64,000 nt of DNA, from NCBI RefSeq assembly GCF_014694375.1, contig NZ_JAAUWW010000001.1, forward strand, positions 276,623-340,622, read 5' to 3'. The DNA comes from Vibrio sp. S17_S38 (GTDB lineage Bacteria > Pseudomonadota > Gammaproteobacteria > Enterobacterales > Vibrionaceae). The notes under the pieces were generated by a model, which was not told where the DNA came from, did not search any database, and saw only the letters and a list, made by a program, of their open reading frames with translations. Each line of letters starts with the position of its first letter. Position 1 is the first letter of the stretch. Position numbers and translations under genes: made by a program. Shown here one piece after another: positions 37,866-45,570 of the stretch.

Positions 37866-39002
37866 ATGCTTCTCGACACTCAATTAGCCCAACAAATTGT
37901 TGATCGCACCATGGCGATTATTGAAACCAATATTAATGTAATGGATCAATACGGCATCATTATCAGCAGTGGCGACCCGAAACGTATTGGACAGATCCAT
38001 GATGGAGCCTTATTAGCTATCAATCATGGTGATACCGTTGAAATCACAGAGCAAAGTAGCTATGGCCTCAAAGGTGTAAAACCTGGCATCAACTTATTAC
38101 TTAAATTCAACCAAAACATTATTGGTGTTGTGGGAATTACCGGTCCCCCTGAAGACATTCGAAATTATGCTGCTCTAGTCAAAATGACATCGGAAATGAT
38201 CATTGAACGCTCTCTGTTAATAGAACAGCTACAGTGGGATAAAAGACATGTAGAGGAGTTCATTTCATCTTGGATCAATGGCGAGTTGGATCAAAATGAA
38301 ATTAATAACTGGGCACAAAGGTTAAGTCTAGATCTATCTAAACCAAGAGTTGCGGTGGTGATTGAGGTAGAACAAAATACACAAGCTAATCACTTATCAA
38401 CCATTAGGCAGATTGTCGAGCTATTAGAGTTCCCTAAAAGGAACAATTTAGTTGCCGTTATTGCTATGAATGAAATCGTAGTACTTAAACCCTGTAAAGT
38501 AAGCGATCATCAGTGGGACCATAGTCATGAAAGTCAACGTATTGATGAGTTACTCGCTACATTAGATAAACATGGAATAAACAATGTTCAAATTGCTCTG
38601 GGGCAGTTTTATTCTAACCTTGCTCAACTTCCTCTCTCTTATCAAAGTGCCAAACAAGTGCTTGCCCTAGGTAAATTACACTCACCTCAAAGCAAGAAAT
38701 TCCTTTTTGACGATTTACGCATTCCTGTGCTGCTCACGCCTTTAAGTAATAGTTGGCAAGGAGAACAGCTGAGACAATCTATCATAAAACTGAAAATCCA
38801 CGATAAATCAGGCCAATTGATGAAAACCTTATATGCATTATTTGAGCATCAAGGCAATTTAAAACATTGCTCTGAAAGCCTCTTCATTCATCGTAACACT
38901 TTGCGCTATCGGCTTAACAAAATTGAAAATATCACTCAAATATCACCACATAATTTTAGTGGTTTAGTTGAGCTATATATTGCGTCCCAGATCACAAAGT
39001 AA
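37866..39002 (+). CDS. cdaR: CdaR family sugar-diacid/glycerate utilisation regulator (378 aa)
   Basis: A transcriptional activator like E. coli CdaR (385 aa), which senses glucarate/galactarate/glycerate. The N-terminal sugar-diacid-binding region (about 1-135) is LAQQIVDRTMAIIETNINVMDQYGIIISSGD...GVVGITGPPEDIRNYAALV. A GGDEF-like middle part follows, then a C-terminal PucR-type helix-turn-helix (EHQGNLKHCSESLFIHRNTLRYRLNKIENIT). In related genomes it precedes a GntP-family permease and glycerate kinase. Here the permease survives only as a remnant, while glycerate kinase is intact. Confidence 0.93.
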   Translation: MLLDTQLAQQIVDRTMAIIETNINVMDQYGIIISSGDPKRIGQIHDGALLAINHGDTVEITEQSSYGLKGVKPGINLLLKFNQNIIGVVGITGPPEDIRNYAALVKMTSEMIIERSLLIEQLQWDKRHVEEFISSWINGELDQNEINNWAQRLSLDLSKPRVAVVIEVEQNTQANHLSTIRQIVELLEFPKRNNLVAVIAMNEIVVLKPCKVSDHQWDHSHESQRIDELLATLDKHGINNVQIALGQFYSNLAQLPLSYQSAKQVLALGKLHSPQSKKFLFDDLRIPVLLTPLSNSWQGEQLRQSIIKLKIHDKSGQLMKTLYALFEHQGNLKHCSESLFIHRNTLRYRLNKIENITQISPHNFSGLVELYIASQITK

Positions 39003-39174
39003 ATTAGACTTTGTACAAATGCACAATATTAATTATTTTTCCTCTCTAAAATTTGGAGATGCGACTAAAGCTATTTATTGGCTTATCAACAATAATATTA
39101 ACTCCAATAACAACTCATCGAAATCCCAATAAGAGCGTAGTTAAAATGCTTATTTTCAATGAGAATTATAATAA
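39003..39174. other. Spacer upstream of the permease remnant
   Basis: No gene or permease-like coding can be seen in any frame. An in-frame TAA at 39172-39174 closes the remnant on its 5' side. A 50-codon frame at 39059-39211 with a fair ribosome-binding site reads across the remnant in another frame and is not called. Confidence 0.5.
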
Positions 39175-39366
39175 CGATACGGAGTTAATAAGCTTGGCGC
39201 GGGAGCAATGACCGTATCACATGCTAATGACAGTTTTTTCTGGGTTGTATCGCAATTTAGTCGTATGAGTGTTGGCTTAGCGTATCGCGCTCAAACAATG
39301 GCTACACTCGTTCAAGGAATAACATCAATGGTACTGGTTTATATTTTAAGCCTGATTTTACTGTAA
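39175..39366 (+). pseudogene. 3' remnant of a GntP-family gluconate/glycerate permease
   Basis: From about 39193 the frame reads LGAGAMTVSHANDSFFWVVS, then RAQTMATLVQGITSMV and a hydrophobic end (YILSLILL) before TAA 39364-39366. The H-A/V-N-D-S-x-F-W pattern followed by a final transmembrane helix is the C-terminus of GntP-family H+ symporters (GntT, GntP, YgbN), which are normally ~430-450 aa. Only about 58 codons remain, with an in-frame stop just upstream and no ribosome-binding site. The gene was evidently the permease of a cdaR-permease-glycerate kinase cassette and lost roughly its first seven-eighths by deletion. Confidence 0.82.
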
Positions 39367-39385
39367 ACATTTAATAAGGTTCATT

Positions 39386-40522
39386 ATGAAAATAGTTATC
39401 GCCCCTGATTCATTCAAAGAAAGCTTAACCTCTAAGCAAGTTTGCCAAGCAATCGAAGACGGTCTGCGCCGTGTCTGGCCACACGCTGAATACGTTCAAG
39501 TTCCCGTTGCCGATGGTGGAGAAGGAACGGTTCAGTCATTAATTGATGCCACTCAAGGTGAATTAATAGAGATAAGTGTAGCAGGCCCTCTCAAGACGCC
39601 TGTCAATGCTTTCTATGGACGACTAGGAGGCGATAACCGCTCTACTGCCATTATTGAAATGGCTGCGGCAAGTGGTTTGCATCATGTTAAGCCTGAACAA
39701 CGAGATCCAAAACAAACCTCTAGCTTTGGCACCGGCGAATTAATCTTACATGCTTTGGATAATGGCGCTACGAAACTGATTTTAGGTTTGGGTGGCAGTG
39801 CAACCAATGATGGTGGCATGGGAATGCTAGAAGCTCTCGGGGTTCGTTTTTTAGATAATGAGCAAAATCTAATTAATAGTAACGGCCTTGGTTTAGCTAA
39901 AATACAAACCATCGATATCAGTAAACTTGATCCACGATTAGCCGATTGCGAAATCGAGATCGCGTGTGATGTTGATAATCCGCTATGCGGTGAGCATGGA
40001 GCAACGGCAACTTTTGGTAAACAAAAAGGAGCAACGATTGAAGATACTCAATTACTCGATCAAGCGCTCAATCACTATGCCAGTTTAATCGAGAGTCAAC
40101 TGGGGAAATCAGTTAAAAATATTCCAGGGGCTGGCGCTGCTGGGGGATTAGGTGCTGCATTTTTAGGCTTTACTTCTGCCACCTTAAAGCCGGGTATTGA
40201 AATAGTGCTAGAGACATTAGAAATGGAGAAGCATTTAATAGGCGCTAATCTAGTCATAACAGGAGAAGGTCGAATTGACTGGCAAAGCGCCCATGGCAAA
40301 ACACCTGTAGGGGTGGCTAAAGTCGCTAAACAGTACGGTATTCCGGTTATTGCTCTCGCAGGCTGCCTTGGTGACAATTATCAAGAAGTGTATAAATATG
40401 GTATCGATGCCGTTTTTGCCGCTATTCCTCGCCCCTTTGATCTCGCCACCGCTTTTGCCGAAGCTGAGATAAACATGAGTAACTTGGCTGAAAATGTCGC
40501 ACGAGTTTGGCAAGTTAGCTGA
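39386..40522 (+). CDS. glxK: Glycerate kinase (378 aa)
   Basis: Phosphorylates D-glycerate using ATP (GarK/GlxK family, class I glycerate kinase). Motifs: MKIVIAPDSFKESLTSKQV at the N-terminus, PVADGGEGTVQSLI, AAASGLHHV, GLGGSATNDGGMGMLEALG, PGAGAAGGLGAAFLGF, and VITGEGRIDWQSAHGKTPVG with the conserved catalytic region. Length matches E. coli GarK/GlxK (381 aa). Its ATG is 19 nt after the permease remnant and has AAGG upstream. The CdaR gene upstream is the likely activator. With the permease lost, external glycerate uptake by this locus is doubtful. Confidence 0.95.
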   Translation: MKIVIAPDSFKESLTSKQVCQAIEDGLRRVWPHAEYVQVPVADGGEGTVQSLIDATQGELIEISVAGPLKTPVNAFYGRLGGDNRSTAIIEMAAASGLHHVKPEQRDPKQTSSFGTGELILHALDNGATKLILGLGGSATNDGGMGMLEALGVRFLDNEQNLINSNGLGLAKIQTIDISKLDPRLADCEIEIACDVDNPLCGEHGATATFGKQKGATIEDTQLLDQALNHYASLIESQLGKSVKNIPGAGAAGGLGAAFLGFTSATLKPGIEIVLETLEMEKHLIGANLVITGEGRIDWQSAHGKTPVGVAKVAKQYGIPVIALAGCLGDNYQEVYKYGIDAVFAAIPRPFDLATAFAEAEINMSNLAENVARVWQVS

Positions 40523-40539
40523 TATTAATCCCCTACATC

Positions 40540-40620
40540 AAGCATATTCTCTTTACCCCCTTTAATTAAGGGGCAGGGTAAGTATATCACCTGGTATCTT
40601 ACCCATTGAGAATATTGTTT
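40540..40620. other. Three-way-junction-like inverted repeat downstream of glycerate kinase
   Basis: An outer stem ATATTCTC (40544-40551) with GAGAATAT (40608-40615) encloses two hairpins: CCCCTT/AAGGGG (40557-40562/40568-40573) and GGGTAAG/CTTACCC (40576-40582/40598-40604). TGTTTTAG follows on the plus strand. The arrangement suggests a folded RNA or a small palindromic element rather than a plain terminator, although it may end the glycerate kinase transcript. Confidence 0.5.
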
Positions 40621-40678
40621 TAGTGTATTATCAGTAACTTCATTATCAAAAACCACAAGCCTCATAACTCTTCCCTTC

Positions 40679-40703
40679 ACGATAACCCTCAACGATAACC
40701 CTC
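40679..40703. repeat. Tandem ACGATAACCCTC repeat
   Basis: Two exact 12-bp copies (40679-40690 and 40692-40703) are separated by one A in the spacer before the lipoprotein gene. Function unknown; possibly a duplicated protein-binding site. Confidence 0.5.
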
Positions 40704-40832
40704 TTATCAAGACCATCATTGTATTCACTGAATCACCACTAATTTCCTAGACGCATCTTATTTAATAAAATTATCAATAAAACGTCACATACTATCATTA
40801 TGGTGTTTGCACACTATTATTGAGGAAAAACC

Positions 40833-40976
40833 ATGCCTTACAAGTTATTCATATTAGTCTTTGCAAATCTTTTATTACTTACTGCTTGTAACGACAATTC
40901 AGCAGATCAAGGTGGTGGTGATATCTCGCCAAACCCATCAGAACTTCACTGCCCACCGTCACAATCCAATGAGTAA
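40833..40976 (+). CDS. Small lipoprotein (47 aa)
   Basis: An unrecognised 47-residue protein. ATG 40833 has GAGGA 7 nt upstream, which is a strong ribosome-binding site. The N-terminus MPYKLFIL...LLLLTAC is a lipoprotein signal with lipobox LLTAC and Cys near residue 18. The mature part is ~30 residues (NDNSADQGGGDISPNPSE, with one later Cys). The stop lies 6 nt before the phospholipase start, so the two are almost certainly translated from one mRNA. It may be a secretion, anchoring or chaperone partner of the phospholipase, but this is inference; no family is recognised. Confidence 0.78.
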   Translation: MPYKLFILVFANLLLLTACNDNSADQGGGDISPNPSELHCPPSQSNE

Positions 40977-40982
40977 ATAATT

Positions 40983-43151
40983 ATGAATAAAACGAGCCAA
41001 CAACGACGTCAATTTTTAAAGGCATCATCTTTGACTGCTATAAGTGCAGGATTAACTACGTCTTCTTTTATACCTGCATCTATAGCAAAAGCATTAGAGA
41101 TCCCCGCCAACAATGTTCATGGGAATATTAATGATATTGAACATATTGTCATTTTAATGCAGGAAAACCGTTCATTTAATCATTATTTTGGAACATTAAA
41201 AGGCGTAAGAGGGTTTGGTGACCGTCACCCTATTCCTACCGTTAATGGGAATGTTTGGCAGCAAAAATATCAGAAGTTAGGTGAAAACCGTATCCTTACC
41301 CCTTACCACCTTAATGCAAATGACGGGAATGCTCAGCGGGTAAATGGTACACCTCACACCTATCCAAATGCACAACAGGCATGGGATCTTGGGCGAATGA
41401 GCGATTGGCCAACTTATAAAGAAAAACAATCGATGGGTTATTACACTGAACAAGAACTCCCTTTTCAGTTTGCTCTCGCAAATGCATTTACGATTTGTGA
41501 TGAGTATTATTGTTCTTTTCATGGCGGAACGAACCCAAATCGCCTCTTCCATTGGAGTGGTACTAATAACTCTATCAATGATGAAAACCCTCCTGCAATT
41601 ACTAATAATTTCGCTTCTGTAGGCTCTTCCAATGAAGGGTATTCCTGGACAACGTATCCTGAAAGACTAGAGATTGCAGGAATAACTTGGAAGGTATATC
41701 AAAACTTACCTGATAATTTCACCGACAATCCATTAGCAGGATTTAGAGCTTACCGAGAGGCAAATGAAGAGCGAGGTAATAACTCAAACGGTTCTCCATA
41801 CCCAGAATGGCATCTAGCCGACAATACTATTAATCCTTTATTGAAAGGTGTGTCGAACACAATGAACGACAAAGGATTTCTTGACTCTATCAAGGCCGAT
41901 ATCGCCCAAGGAATACTTCCTCAAGTGTCATGGATCATCGCTCCTGCTGAGTATTCTGAGCATCCTGGCCCTTCAAGCCCAGTACAAGGCGGTTGGTATA
42001 CACAAGCCCTACTCGATATATTAACCGATTCCCCCGAAATATGGAGTAAGACAGCGTTAATCATTAACTTCGATGAAAATGACGGTTTTTTTGATCACCT
42101 TCCTCCTCCTTGTGCACCAAGCATTCAAATTAATGGGGAAATCAAAGGCAGATGCACCATTGATACGGCAGGAGAGTATCACGATCAAGATAATCCAGGG
42201 CAGCCAGCAGATAACTTGCCTTATGGTCCTGGGCCTAGAGTTCCCTGTTATGTTATTTCGCCATGGAGTCGAGGTGGATGGGTTAACTCACAAGTATTCG
42301 ATCATACTTCCGTCTTACAATTTATTGAAAAACGTTTTGGTGTGGTTGAAGAGAATATCTCCCCATATCGTAGGGCAATTTGTGGTGATCTTACCTCGGC
42401 TTTTAATTTTACAACTCCCAATTCTGAATCATTACCTGAACTACCAAAAATAGATCAAGCATTAGCAAAAGAAATTAGAACATCACAAGAAGCATTACCT
42501 CAGATTAATCCACCCAGCGAAGATGAACAAACAATACCAAATCAAGAAATAGGTTACCGACCATCTCGAGCCTTACCTTATGAATTTCATGTCAATGGAC
42601 GAGTTAACTCTGAAACAAGAAAAATAGAATTATCGATGAGTAATACCGGGGGAAAAGCTGCCGTTTTGCATATTTATAACATGCTTGATTTGATCAGCGG
42701 ACCAAATCGGTATGCCATTAATATTGATGAAACCTTCACGGAAAATTGGCAGTCGCTTGATGACACTGATTCATACCACCTCTGGGTCTTAGGTCCGAAC
42801 GGATTTCATCGTGAGTTTAAAGGTCGATATTCTGAGATCTGCAATCCCGAAGTCAGTATTTGTTATGATGTAAATATAGAATCACCGGCAGTCGTTATTG
42901 ACTTAAATAATCCCTCAGAAAAGAAAGTACAACTTCAATTAGATCTATCCGTTTACGATAAAAACAAAATCATTACAATTGACTTAGAACCAAATACAAA
43001 GCAACAATATATTCAAGCTGTTGGCGGACATGCAAATTGGTACGATTTTACCGTAACAAATGAAGATCTTAATTTTAAACGTCGATACAGTGGCAGACTC
43101 GAAAATGGGCAGCACACATTTTCTGACCCGATGTTAGCAACTGGCCTTTAA
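40983..43151 (+). CDS. Tat-exported phosphocholine-specific phospholipase C (722 aa)
   Basis: A bacterial phospholipase C of the PlcH/PlcN (AcpA superfamily) type that splits phosphatidylcholine or sphingomyelin into diacylglycerol/ceramide and phosphocholine. The N-terminus has a twin-arginine signal, QQRRQFLKASS, followed by a hydrophobic stretch ending near residue 35. The catalytic domain (about 50-490) shows HIVILMQENRSFNHYFGTLKGVRGF, CDEYYCSFHGGTNPNRLFHWSG, PQVSWIIAPAEYSEHPG and IINFDENDGFFDH. Two C-terminal DUF756-like domains follow (about 530-620 and 630-715). It is preceded by the small lipoprotein gene. Such enzymes release lipid head groups and fatty acyl substrates, fitting the acyl-CoA ligase downstream. 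Confidence 0.93.
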   Translation: MNKTSQQRRQFLKASSLTAISAGLTTSSFIPASIAKALEIPANNVHGNINDIEHIVILMQENRSFNHYFGTLKGVRGFGDRHPIPTVNGNVWQQKYQKLGENRILTPYHLNANDGNAQRVNGTPHTYPNAQQAWDLGRMSDWPTYKEKQSMGYYTEQELPFQFALANAFTICDEYYCSFHGGTNPNRLFHWSGTNNSINDENPPAITNNFASVGSSNEGYSWTTYPERLEIAGITWKVYQNLPDNFTDNPLAGFRAYREANEERGNNSNGSPYPEWHLADNTINPLLKGVSNTMNDKGFLDSIKADIAQGILPQVSWIIAPAEYSEHPGPSSPVQGGWYTQALLDILTDSPEIWSKTALIINFDENDGFFDHLPPPCAPSIQINGEIKGRCTIDTAGEYHDQDNPGQPADNLPYGPGPRVPCYVISPWSRGGWVNSQVFDHTSVLQFIEKRFGVVEENISPYRRAICGDLTSAFNFTTPNSESLPELPKIDQALAKEIRTSQEALPQINPPSEDEQTIPNQEIGYRPSRALPYEFHVNGRVNSETRKIELSMSNTGGKAAVLHIYNMLDLISGPNRYAINIDETFTENWQSLDDTDSYHLWVLGPNGFHREFKGRYSEICNPEVSICYDVNIESPAVVIDLNNPSEKKVQLQLDLSVYDKNKIITIDLEPNTKQQYIQAVGGHANWYDFTVTNEDLNFKRRYSGRLENGQHTFSDPMLATGL

Positions 43152-43225
43152 TATTTTATACATTTAATTAATCCCATAGCGTCATTGTTAAATCAAAATG
43201 GTATGAATGGATTAACTATAATTCC

Positions 43226-43285
43226 CCCTAAACTTGTTGTAATAGATTAGCTGTCATAGACAATTACTTCAGTTTAGGGTGCTTA
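43226..43285 (+). terminator. Multi-tier hairpin downstream of the phospholipase gene
   Basis: CCCTAAACT (43226-43234) pairs with AGTTTAGGG (43271-43279). Inside are GTAAT/ATTAC (43239-43243/43263-43267) and TGTC/GACA (43252-43255/43259-43262). A T-rich stretch follows. A likely but unusually long terminator, about 75 nt past the stop. Confidence 0.5.
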
Positions 43286-43398
43286 TTTATTAACATCCTC
43301 ATCTTAATGTATTAGCCTAGGCAAGCTTTCTAGCCCTAACACACCTCACACCGACATAAATAGTTACACTGAAAGTAACGACTTAGCTCACACATCTA

Positions 43399-43415
43399 AA
43401 CTGGTTGGACCTTAG
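43399..43415. promoter_or_regulatory. FadR-like operator upstream of the acyl-CoA ligase
   Basis: AACTGGTTGGACCTTAG carries the CTGGTNNGACC core of FadR sites and lies 72 nt before the ligase start. It matches the fadE site at 8720-8736 in the core. Confidence 0.55.
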
Positions 43416-43487
43416 TCTTCTTGTTATTTAATATCGGACAAGCTACAAATGTTAATAGCATGTAAATTCATCCAGTAAGGTGTGACT

Positions 43488-45167
43488 ATGACTTCAAACT
43501 TAGATATAGATTTCAATACATTAATCATGCCTCATGAAAAGCTTCTTAAATGGGCAAAAGATCGACCAAATGAAATCTATTTATCTCAGCCTATTGATAG
43601 AGAAATAAAGGAATTTACATACTTTGAAGTCGTCGACCAAGCACAACGCTTAGTGACTGCATTACAAGGTTTAGGGCTAGAACCACGAGATAAAGTCGCT
43701 TTACTCTCTAAAAACTGCGCTGAATGGTTCATTTGTGATTTAGCCTTAATGCTGGGCAATTATGTTAGCGTCCCTATTTTCCCAACCGCAGGAAGCGATA
43801 CGATTGAACACTGCTTAACTCATAGTGAATCCAAAGCAGTCATTGTAGGTAAGCTTGATGATAACCAAGCGACTATTGAGATATTAGCTGCTCATCCGGA
43901 TATTATTTCTATTAGCTTGCCTTATCAAAATGTCCCTACTTGTAAACAAGAGTACTCAATCTTAGTCGAAAGTCATGAGGCGAGCACCGATACACCTGAG
44001 CATAAAAACGACACATTAATGTCTCTGGTTTACACCTCAGGAACGTCAGGCCTGCCGAAAGGTGCGATGCTAAATTACGGTGGTTTTGCTTGGTGCGCAC
44101 AAAATATAGTGAACCATATTGGTATCGAAGAGGATGATAAATTACTATCCTATCTTCCACTTGCCCATATTACGGAGCGCGTTTATATTTTAGGTTCTTC
44201 TATGATCGGCGGAGTTCCAACTGGTTTTGTTGAAAGCTTGGATACTTTTGTTGATGACGTGAAAATTCAGCAGCCTACACTCTTTATCTCTGTCCCTCGC
44301 TTATGGACTTTATTCCAGCAGAGGATCTTAGAAAAAATGCCGCAACGTAAACTCAATATTTTGTTAGCCATTCCTTTTATTAATAGTCTAGTAAAAAAGA
44401 AAATTGCATCAGGTCTGGGACTCAATAAAGCTCGTGTACTAGGGTCTGGTTCTGCGCCAATATCTCCTTCTTTATTAAAGTGGTATCACTCGGTTGGTTT
44501 AAATATTACCGAAGCATGGGGCATGACCGAAACTTTTGCCTACAACACCATTAATTACCCATTTAGAGCCGATAAAATTGGCACCATCGGCCCTGCAGGC
44601 CCTGGTGTTGAGATTAAGATCTCAGAAGATAAAGAAATTATGGTTCGTGGCCATGGTCTCTTTGCTGGTTATTACAAGAATGACGAGTCCACTAAAGAAG
44701 CATTTAATAGTGAAGGCTGGTTGTACACTGGTGATATTGGCAGCCTAGATGATGAAGGTTATTTATCCATTGAAGGACGTAAAAAAGATACCTTTAAAAC
44801 CGCTAAAGGGAAATTTGTCTCACCTGTTCCTATAGAAAAAACAATCTTTGAACATTCACGTGTCGAAATGATGTGTTTGATTGGCCTAGGATTACCTGCG
44901 CCTATTTTACTTGTGATCCCGCATGCTTTTAAAAACTTCGATAGGGCTCGTTATGAACGTAAAACAAAAAAAATCATTACCCAAATCAATCAAAACCTTG
45001 AATCTCACGCCAAAATAAAAGGTGTGTTAATGATCAAAGAACCTTGGTCAATTGAAAATAATATTTTAACGCCGACATTAAAAATCAAACGTCATGTATT
45101 AGAGAAAAAGTACCATGACATTGGTGAAAACTGGCCATCAGATCAATTGGTCGTATGGGAAGAATAA
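43488..45167 (+). CDS. Long-chain acyl-CoA ligase, AMP-forming (559 aa)
   Basis: Activates long-chain fatty acids to acyl-CoA via acyl-adenylate (ANL superfamily, FadD15-like branch). Motifs: the P-loop MSLVYTSGTSGLPKGAML near 176-193, SYLPLAHITERVY, the substrate motif ITEAWGMTETFAY, the adenylate Asp in GWLYTGDIGSLDDEGYLSIEGRKKD, and the C-terminal catalytic Lys region TLKIKRHVLEKKY. The ATG at 43488 has AAGG 7 nt upstream; an earlier GTG at 43482 is less likely. Homologues in Vibrio sit beside fusA2, as here. The FadR-like site suggests control with beta-oxidation genes. There is no membrane segment. Confidence 0.92.
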   Translation: MTSNLDIDFNTLIMPHEKLLKWAKDRPNEIYLSQPIDREIKEFTYFEVVDQAQRLVTALQGLGLEPRDKVALLSKNCAEWFICDLALMLGNYVSVPIFPTAGSDTIEHCLTHSESKAVIVGKLDDNQATIEILAAHPDIISISLPYQNVPTCKQEYSILVESHEASTDTPEHKNDTLMSLVYTSGTSGLPKGAMLNYGGFAWCAQNIVNHIGIEEDDKLLSYLPLAHITERVYILGSSMIGGVPTGFVESLDTFVDDVKIQQPTLFISVPRLWTLFQQRILEKMPQRKLNILLAIPFINSLVKKKIASGLGLNKARVLGSGSAPISPSLLKWYHSVGLNITEAWGMTETFAYNTINYPFRADKIGTIGPAGPGVEIKISEDKEIMVRGHGLFAGYYKNDESTKEAFNSEGWLYTGDIGSLDDEGYLSIEGRKKDTFKTAKGKFVSPVPIEKTIFEHSRVEMMCLIGLGLPAPILLVIPHAFKNFDRARYERKTKKIITQINQNLESHAKIKGVLMIKEPWSIENNILTPTLKIKRHVLEKKYHDIGENWPSDQLVVWEE

Positions 45168-45195
45168 GGTCTTATATATAACTGATAAAATGAAA

Positions 45196-45252
45196 AAAAT
45201 AGAATGTCCAAATAATATAGCCTGACTGCTATAATCATCTGCATTCTATTTT
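45196..45252 (+). terminator. Nested inverted repeat and VF530 promoter
   Basis: AAAATAGAATG (45196-45206) pairs perfectly with CATTCTATTTT (45242-45252), enclosing TATAGC/GCTATA (45216-45221/45228-45233). It lies 28 nt past the ligase stop and ends in TTTTGATT. TATAAT (45230-45235) inside the loop is a good -10 for the VF530 gene 32 nt downstream, so the element may serve as both terminator and promoter. Confidence 0.55.
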
Positions 45253-45266
45253 GATTAGGTTTACTC

Positions 45267-45479
45267 ATGTCTCAAACAAATAATCCGCTACACGGTATTA
45301 CGCTAGAAAAGCTCTTAACAGAACTGGTTGAGCACTACGGCTGGGAACAGCTAGGACAAATAATCAATATCCGCTGCTTTCAATCCGACCCTAGCATTAA
45401 GTCCAGTTTGAAGTTTTTACGCAAGACGGAGTGGGCTCGCACGAAAGTTGAACAGCTCTATATCACCTTAAAGCACTAG
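45267..45479 (+). CDS. VF530 family DNA-binding protein (70 aa)
   Basis: A small basic-helical protein of the VF530 family (named from Vibrio fischeri), thought to bind DNA. The sequence [34 protein letters not shown]...[20 protein letters not shown] is typical and full length. Biological role unknown. It lies between the acyl-CoA ligase and fusA2, the usual position in Vibrio, and is followed by a bidirectional terminator. Confidence 0.9.
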   Translation: MSQTNNPLHGITLEKLLTELVEHYGWEQLGQIINIRCFQSDPSIKSSLKFLRKTEWARTKVEQLYITLKH

Positions 45480-45511
45480 TCTCAGTCTCAAGTGTCGAAA
45501 ATATAAGACAT

Positions 45512-45545
45512 AAAAAAACCCGCCATCACTGGCGGGTTTTTATTT
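45512..45545. terminator. Bidirectional terminator between VF530 and fusA2
   Basis: CCCGCCA (45519-45525) and TGGCGGG (45530-45536) with a 4-nt loop, A-run on the left and TTTTTATTT on the right. It serves the convergent VF530 and fusA2 genes. Confidence 0.92.
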
Positions 45546-45570
45546 AAAGCTAAATCAGCTTAAAAAAGAA

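Noticed and set aside
39059..39211. A 50-codon plus-strand frame with GGAG upstream before the permease remnant
   Set aside because: It reads the remnant in the wrong frame and resembles nothing; probably fortuitous.
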